Positions 25,201 through 34,200 of a stretch of DNA of 64,000 nt are shown here, in pieces (the stretch's first letter is position 1; every line of letters starts with the position of its first letter). A program made the translations under genes and the position numbers. The notes below the pieces were generated by a model, which had not been told where the DNA came from, searched no databases, and worked only from the letters and a program-made list of their open reading frames with translations. The stretch comes from an uncultured Pseudomonadales bacterium. GTDB lineage: Bacteria; Pseudomonadota; Gammaproteobacteria; Pseudomonadales; Azotimanducaceae. Location: assembly GCA_958296025.1 (NCBI GenBank), contig OY282430.1:2294001-2358000 (forward strand), given 5' to 3'.

Positions 25201-28200
25201 CGATCCCGCGCCGATGCTCTCCATCTCCTCCCCGAGCGTGACGGAGGGCGACAGCGGCTCGAGGAACCTGACCTTCACGGCCACCCTGAGCGCCGCCTCC
25301 GGACGCCAGGTGACGGTGCAGTATGCGGACGCGGGCACGGGGACGGCCACTTCCGGGACGGACTACACGGCCATCACCGCCGGCACGCTGACCTTCGCGG
25401 CGGGGACGACCAGCCAGACCTTCAACGTGGCGGTGACGGGCGACGTCCTGGACGAGGCGGACGAGACGGTGAAAGTGCGGCTGAAGGATCCGGTGAACGC
25501 GGCGGTCTCGACCACGGCGGGCACCGGCACCGGGACGATCACCGACGACGACGCCACGCCGACGCTGTCGATCAGCTCGCCGAGCGTAATGGAGGGCGAC
25601 AGTGGCTCCGCGGCGCTGACTTACACGGTGACCCTGAGCGCGGCCTCCGGCCGCCCGGTGACGGTGCAGTATGCGGACGCGGGCACGGGGACGGCCACTT
25701 CCGGGACGGACTACACGGCCATCACCGCCGGCACGCTGACCTTCGCGGCGGGGACGACCAGCCGGACCTTCAGCGTGTTGGTGACGGGCGACGTCGTGGA
25801 CGAGTCGAACGAGACGGTGGTGGTGACGTTGAGCAGCCCGACGAACGCGACGCTCTCGAGCACGGCGGCCAGCGCCACGGGGACGATCACCGACGACGAC
25901 GGCGCACCGGACACGATCACGCTGACGGTGGACGACGACGACGTGGGCGAGGGCGACGGGGCGACGACGATCACGGTGACCGCCACGGTGGACGGCACGA
26001 CCCGGTTCGCCGCGGCCAAGACGGTGACGGTGAGCGTGGCGGACAGCGGCACGGCGGGGGCGGTGGACTTCGCCGCGGTGTCGAACTTCAACATCTCCAT
26101 CGCCGCCGGGGCGGCGAGCGGCACAGGAAGCTTCACGCTGACGCCGACGGACGACTCGGACGACGAGACCGACGAGACCATCACGGTCAGCGGCACATCG
26201 ACCGGCCTGACGGTGAACCCGGCCACGATCAGCCTCACGGACGACGACGGCACGCCGACCTCGATCACGCTGACGGTGAACGACGACAGCGTCGGCGAAG
26301 GCGACGGGGCCACCACGATCACGGTGACCGCCACGCTGGACGGCTCGACGACGCTCGGCTCGGCCACGACGGTGCGGGTACACGTGGCGGGGAGCGGCGC
26401 CGCGACGGCGGTGGACTTCGACACGGTGTCGGCGTTCGACATCACGATCGCCGCGGGCGACGCGAGCGGCACCGCAGACTTCACGCTGACGCCAACGAAC
26501 GACGCAGTGGACGAGACCGACGAGACCATCACGGTGCGCGGCGCCTCGACCGGCCTGACGGTGAACTCGGCCACGATCAGCCTGACGGACAACGACGCCG
26601 CCCCGACCGCGATCACGCTGACGGTGAGCGACAGCAGCGTGGGCGAGGGCGACGGGGCGACCTCGATCACGGTGACCGCCACGGTGGACGGGACCACCCG
26701 CTTCGCCGAGGCGAAGACGGTGCGGGTGAGCGTGGCGGGGAGCGGCACGGCGCGGGCGGTGGACTTCGCGGCGGTGGAGGCGTTCAACATCGAGATCGCG
26801 GCGGAGGCGGCAAGCGACACCGCCGGCTTCACGCTGACGCCGACGGACGATGCCGTGGACGAGACCAACGAGACGGTGACGGTCAGGGGCACTTCCTCCG
26901 GTCTGACGGTGAACTCGGCCACGATCAGCCTGACGGACGACGACGGGGCGCCGACCGCGATCACGCTGACGGTGGACGACAGCAGCGTGGGCGAGGGGGA
27001 CGGGGCGGCCACGATCACGGTGACGGCCACGGTGGACGGCACGATGCGGTTCGCCGAGGACACGACGGTGACGGTGAGCGTGGCGGGCAGCGGCACGGCG
27101 ACGGCGGTGGACTTCGCGGCGGTGTCGTCCTTCGACATTACGATCCCCGCCGGGGCGGCGAGCAAGACCGGGAGCTTCACGCTGACGCCGACCAACGACG
27201 CGGTGGACGAGACCGACGAGACGGTGACGGTGGGCGGCACGTCGGGCAGCCTGACGGTGAACTCGGCCACGATCACGCTGACGGACAACGACGCGGCGCC
27301 GACCGAGATCACCTTGACGGTGAGCGACGACAGCGTGAGCGAGGGCGACGGGGCGACCACGATCACGGTGACGGCCACGGTGGACGGCACGACCCGGTTC
27401 GCCGAGGCCACGACGGTGACCGTGATCGTGACGGGGGGCGGTACGCCGGGAGGGGTGAATTTCTCGGCGGGGCTGGACTTCGACATCGTGATCGCCGCGG
27501 GGGCGGCGAGCGGCGCCAGCGACTTCATGCTGACGCCGACCGACGACGCGTTGGACGGGGTCAACGAGACGGTGACGTTTGCCGGCTACTCAGGCAGCCT
27601 GACGGTGAACGACGCCACGATCACGTTGACGGACGACGACGCTACGCCGACCGCGATCACCTTGACGGTGGACGACGACAGCGTGGCCGAGGACGACGGG
27701 GCGACCACCATCACGGTGACCGCCACGGTGGATGGCGGAACCCGGTTCATCACGGACACGACGGTGACGGTGAGCGTGGCCGGGAGCGGCGCGGCGGGAG
27801 CGGTGGACTTCGCGGCGGTGTCGGACTTCGACATTACGATCCAAGCGGCCGACGCGAGCAAGACCGGCACCTTCACGCTGACGCCGACCAACGACGCGTT
27901 CGATGAGACGAACGAGACGATCACGGTGAGCGGCACGTCGGGCAGCCTGACGGTGAACTCGGCCACGATCACGTTGACGGACGACGACGACGCCCCGACC
28001 GCGATCACGCTGACGGTGGACGACAGCAGCGTGGCCGAGGACGACGGGGCGACCACGATCACGGTGACCGCCACGGTGGACGGCGCGAGCCGGTTCGTTG
28101 ACGCCACGACCGTGACGGTGAGCGTGGCGGGCAGCGGCACGGCGACGGCGGTGGACTTCGCGGCGGTGTCGGACTTCGACATTACGATCGCCGCGGGCGC

Positions 28201-31200
28201 AGCGAGCAAGACCGGCACCTTCACGCTGACGCCGACGAACGACGCGGTGGACGAAACCAACGAGACGATCACGGTGAGCGGCACGTCGGGCAGCCTGACG
28301 GTGAACTCGGCCACGATCACTCTGACGGACGACGACGCGACGCCCTCGATCACGTTGACGGTGAACGACAACAGCGTGGCCGAGGACGACGGGGCGACCA
28401 CGATCACGGTGACCGCCACGGTGGATGGCACGACCCGGTTCGCCGGGGCGACGGCGGTGACCGTGAGCGTTGGGGGGAGCGGGACGGCGTCGGCGGTGGA
28501 CTTCGCGGCGGTGTCGGACTTCGACATCACGATCGCCGCGGGGGAGGCGAGCAAGACCGGCACCTTCACGCTGACGCCGACGAACGACGCGGTGGACGAA
28601 ACCAACGAGACGGTGACCGTGAGCGGCTCGTCAGGCACCCTGACGGTGAACTCGGCCACGATCACGTTGACGGACGACGACGACGCCCCGACCGCGATCA
28701 CGCTAACCGTGGACGACGACGGCGTGGGCGAGGACGACGGCGCCACCACGATCACGGTGACGGCCACGGTGGACGGCACGACCCGGTTCGCCGCGGCCAC
28801 GACGGTGACCGTGAGCGTCGCCGGGAGCGGGACGCCAACGGCGGTGGACTTCGCGTCGGTGTCGGATTTCGATATCGAGATCCCCGCCGGGGAGGGCAGC
28901 GGCACCGGAACCTTCACGTTGACGCCCACGGACGACGCGGACGACGAGACCGACGAGACCGTCACGGTGAGCGGCTCGTCGGGCAGCCTGACGGTGAACT
29001 CGGACACGATCAATCTGACGGACGATGACGGCGTGCCGACCTCGATCACGCTCACGGTGGACGACGACGACGTGGGCGAGGGCGACGGCGCTGCCACCAT
29101 CACGGTGACCGCCTCCGCGAACGGTGTCACGGGGTTCACCCAACCCCAGACCGTCCGCGTCAGCGTCGCCGGGAGCGGCGCGGCGGCGGCGGTGGACTTC
29201 GCGTCGGTGCCGGCGTTCGACATCATGCTCCCTGCTGGGGCGCTGAGCGCGAGCGGGGCCTTCACGTTAACGCCGATCAACGACACGGCCGACGAGGCCG
29301 ACGAGACCATCACGGTGAGCGGCGTGTCAGGCAGCCTGCCGGTGAACTCGGCCACGATCAGCCTGACGGACGACGACGGCGTGCCGACGTCGCTCACGCT
29401 GACGGTGGACGACGACTTCGTGAGCGAGGGGGACGGGCCGGCCACGATCAGGGTGACGGCCACGCTGAACGGCACGGGCCGGTTCGGCGAAGCCAAGACT
29501 GTGCGGGTACGCGTGTCGGGAAGCGGCACCGCGACCGCGGTGGATTTCGCGTCGGTGCCAGAGTTCGACATCACGATCAACGCCTCGGCGGCGAGCGGCA
29601 CCGGCACCTTCACCTTGACGCCGACCGACGACGTGGTGGACGAGACCAACGAGACCATCAAGGTGAGGGGCACTGCGTCCGGGCTGAGGGTGAACTCAGA
29701 CACCATCACGTTGGCGGACGACGACGCGACGCCAACCGCCATCAGCCTCACGGTGAACGACAACAGCGTCGGCGAGGGCGACGGCGCCACCACCATCACT
29801 GTCACCGCCACCGTGGACGGCGCCACCCGGTTCGCCGAGGCCACGACGGTGAGCGTGAGCGTGGCGGGCAGCGGCACGGCGACGGCGGTGGACTTCGCGG
29901 CGGTGTCGGACTTCGACATCGAGATCGCCGCCGAGGCGGCGAGCGGCACCGAAACCTTCACATTGACGCCAACCAACGACGTGGTGGACGAGACCACCGA
30001 GACCGTCACGGTTAGCGGCGAGTCAGGCAGCCTGACGGTGAGCTCGGCCACGATCAGCCTGACGGACAACGACGCCGCGCCGACTTCCATCACGCTGACG
30101 GTGGACGACAACAGCGTCGGCGAGGGCGACGGCGCCACCACCATCACCGTCACCGCCACGGTCGGCAGCACGCGGTTCGCCGCGGCCAGGACGGTGACGG
30201 TGAGCGTGGCGGGCAGCGGCACGGCGACGGCGGTGGACTTCGCGGCGGTGTCGGACTTCGACATCACGATCGCCGCAGGAATGGCGAGCGGGACCAACAC
30301 CTTCACGCTGACGCCGACGAACGACTTGCTGGACGAGACCGACGAGACCATCACCGTGAGCGGCACGTCAGGCACCCTGACGGTTACCTCGGCGACGATC
30401 AGCCTCACAGACGACGACGCGACGCCGACGCTGTCGATCAGCGAGCCGAGCGTGTCGGAGGGCGACAGTGGCTCGACGTCACTGACGTACACGGTGACCC
30501 TGAGCGCAGCCTCCGCACGCCAGGTGACGGTGCAGTATGCGGACGCGGGCACGGGGACGGCCACTTCCGGGACGGACTACACGGCCATCACCGCCGGCAC
30601 GCTGACCTTCACGGCGGGGACGACCAGCCAGACCTTCAGCGTGTCGGTGACGGGCGACGTCCTGGCCGAGTCGAACGAGACGGTGGTGGTGGCGTTGAGC
30701 AGCCCGACGAACGCGACGATCTCGGCTACGGCGGGCAGCGCCACGGGGACGATCACGAACGACGACGCGGCGCCGACCTCGATCACGCTAACGGTGAACG
30801 ACAACAGCGTGGCCGAGGGCGACGGGCCGACGACGATCACGGTGACGGCCACGGTGGACGGCACGACCCGCTTCGCCGCGGGCACCACGGTGACCGTGAG
30901 CGTGGCGGACAGCGGCACGGCGACGGCGGTGGACTTCGCGTCGGTGTCGGACTTCGACATTACGATCGCCGCGGGGGAGGCGAGCAAGACCGGCACCTTC
31001 ACGCTGACGCCGACGAACGACGCGGTGGACGAGACCAACGAGACGGTGACGGTGAGCGGCGAGTCGGGCAGCCTGACGGTGAACTCGGCGACGATCACGT
31101 TGACGGACGACGACGCGGCGCCGACGGCGATCACGCTGACGGTGAACGACAACAGCGTGGCCGAGGACGACGGGGCCACCACGATCACGGTGACGGCCAC

Positions 31201-34200
31201 GGTGGACGGCACGACGCGGTTCGCCGCGGCCACGACGGTGACGGTGAGCGTGGCGGGCAGCGGGACGGCGACGGCGGTGGACTTCGCGGCGGTGTCGGAC
31301 TTCGACATCACGATCGCCGCCGAGGCGGCGAGCAAGACCGGGACCTTCACGCTGACGCCGACGAACGACGCGGAGGACGAGGCCGACGAGACGGTGACGG
31401 TGAGCGGCGAGTCGGGCAGCCTGACGGTGAACTCGGCCACGATCACGCTGGCGGACGACGACCCGATGCCGTCGCTGTCGATCGACTCGCCGATCGTGGC
31501 GGAGGGGAACGCCGGCGCCAAGGACATGACGTTCACGGTGACGCTGTCGGCGGCCAGCGGCCAGCAAGTGACGGTGGACTACGCGGTGGACAGCACAGAC
31601 CCAGGGACAGCGACGAGCGGGACGGACTACGCGCCCGTCTCGTCGGGGACGCTGACGTTCGCGGTAGGCGCCACGTCGGAGACCATCACCGTGTCGGTGA
31701 CCGGGGACACGGCGATGGAGCCGGACGAGACGGTGCGGCTGACGCTGAGCGCCCCGACGAACGCGACGCTCGGCACGGCGACCGGGGTGGGGACGATCGT
31801 GAGCGAAGACGGGGTGTCGCTGCTGCGCATAGACGCAGACCCGACGACGCCCAACGTCGACCCGGGCCCGCTCGCGCTGAACGAGCTGTCCACGGACCCG
31901 GCGAACTCGAAGAGCTACTCGGTGCGGCTGAAGACGCCGCCGACGCAAACCGCGACGGTGACGATCACCAGCGGCGACACCGGGGCGGTGACGGTCAACG
32001 ACACCGACGGCGACAACACGAACGGCGTGCAGAACACGCTGACGTTCACGGCGCAGAACTGGAGCGAGGCGCGGACGGTGACGCTGACGGCCGCGGAGGA
32101 CGACGACGGCGCGGACGAGAGCGTGGCGGTGACGCACGCGGCCAGCACGGCCTCGAACAGCGAGTACACGGGCATGACGGCGAGCCTGACGGCGACGGTG
32201 GACGACGACGAGACTCCGGCGGTGGTGATCGACGCGGACCCCTCCACGGCCAACATGGACGAAGCCGGCCCGCTGACGCTGACCGAGGGCCACGCCTCGA
32301 ACGCGGCCAAGACCTACTCGGTGCGGCTGGCCACGGAGCCGACGCAAACCGTGACGGTCACCCTGACGAGCGCCGACACGGGCGCGGTGTCCATCGACGA
32401 CACCGACGGCGACAACACGAACGGCGTGCAGAACGCCCTGACCTTCACCTCCACCACTTGGGAGACGGCGCAGAGCGTCACCGCGCGGGCGGCGGACGAC
32501 GACGACGCCACGGACGAGTCCGTGGCCCTGGGCGCGACCGCGAGCACCGCCACGACGAGCGAGTACACCGGCGTCACGGCCAGCCTCGCCGCCGCGGTGG
32601 ACGACGACGAGACCCGCGCCGTGACGCTGGGCGCCGCGACCCTGTCGGTGCCGGAGAACGGCAGCGCCATGTACACCGCGAAGCTGGCCGCGCAGCCGGT
32701 GGGCGGCAACGCGACGGTGACGATCACCGGCGCCGCCGGCGGCATCACGGCCAGCCCGACGACCCTGACGTTCACGCGGTCGAACTGGAGCGCGACGCGG
32801 ACCGTGACGGTGAGCGCGGCGAACGACGCGAACACGGCCAACGAGGTGGCGACGCTGACGCACACGCCGACCGGGGCGGACTACGGCGGCGTGACGCCGG
32901 CGGCCCTGGCGGCGACGGCGACGGACGACGACACGCCGAGCCTGCGGGTGAGCCCGACCGTGCTGACGGTGGCCGAGGGAGGCAGCGCCGCCTACAAGGT
33001 GCGCCTGAACACGCAGCCGAGCGCCGGCGTGACGGTGACGGTGGGCGGCGCGACGGGCGCGGTGACCGTGGACACGGACGGCGACGCGACCGGCGACCAG
33101 AGCACGCTGACGTTCACGACGACGGACTGGGGCACCGACCGGGAGGTGAAGGTGAGCGCCGCCGCGGACGACGACGCGACGAACGAGACGCTGACGCTGG
33201 GCCACACGGCGAACGGCGGCGACTACACCGGGCTGGACGGCTCGGCCAGGCCGGGCGTGGAGGTGACGGTGGAGGACGACGACACGCCGGCCATCGTGAT
33301 CGACGCCGATCCGTCCACGACCAACGTGGACGAAACCGGCCCGCTGGCGCTGAACGAGCTGTCCACGGACCCGGCGAACTCGAAGAGCTACACGGTGCGG
33401 CTGGCGACGGAGCCGACCACGGCGGTGACGGTGGAGGTCGAGAGCGGCGACCGGGCGGTGTCGGTGGACACGGACATGACGCCGCGCACGCGGACGCTGG
33501 CGTTCACGAGGACGAACTGGTCGTCGCCGCAGACGGTGACCGCGACGGCGGCCGAGGACGACGACGCCTCGGACGAGAGGGTGACGATTGAGCATTCGGC
33601 GGCCGGCGGCGACTACCAGGGGGTGGAGGCGTCGCTGGTCGCCACGACGGTTGACGACGACGAGCCGGCGCTGGTTGTGGACGCCTCGGCGCTGACGGCT
33701 GCGGGGCTGGCGGAGGGCGCTTCGGGGACGTACTCGGTGCGCTTGGCGACGCAGCCGACGGGCGCGGTTCGGGTGTCGGTGTCGGTCTCGGGGGGCGTGT
33801 CGGTGGACGCGGACGGGGACCAGGCCGGGGACCAGGGCTCCCTGCGCTTCGGGACGGCGGACTGGAGCGTCCCGAAGGCGGTGGCGGTGCGGGCGCTGCC
33901 GGACGACGACGCGGCGGCCGGGACGGCGACGCTGGGGCACTCGGCGTCCGGGTCGGACTACGGGGGCGTGTCCGCGGATGCGTTCTCGTTCGAGGTGCGT
34001 GACGGGGACGCGCCGGCGCTGGCGGTCAGCGCCTCGACGCTGGCGGTGAACGAGGGCTCCTCGGCGGCGTACTCGGTGGCCTTGGCGACGCGCCCGGTCG
34101 GGGGTCCGGTGACGGTGGCCCTGTCGAGTTCGGACGCGGCGGCGGCGACGGTCTCGCCGGCGACGCTGAGGTTCACGGCGGGGAACTGGGACCGGCCGCG

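Noticed and set aside
25909-31450. Regularly spaced repeats as a possible CRISPR-like or integron array
   Set aside because: The period is 348 bp, fully coding in one frame, and no cas, integrase or attC-like structures are present.
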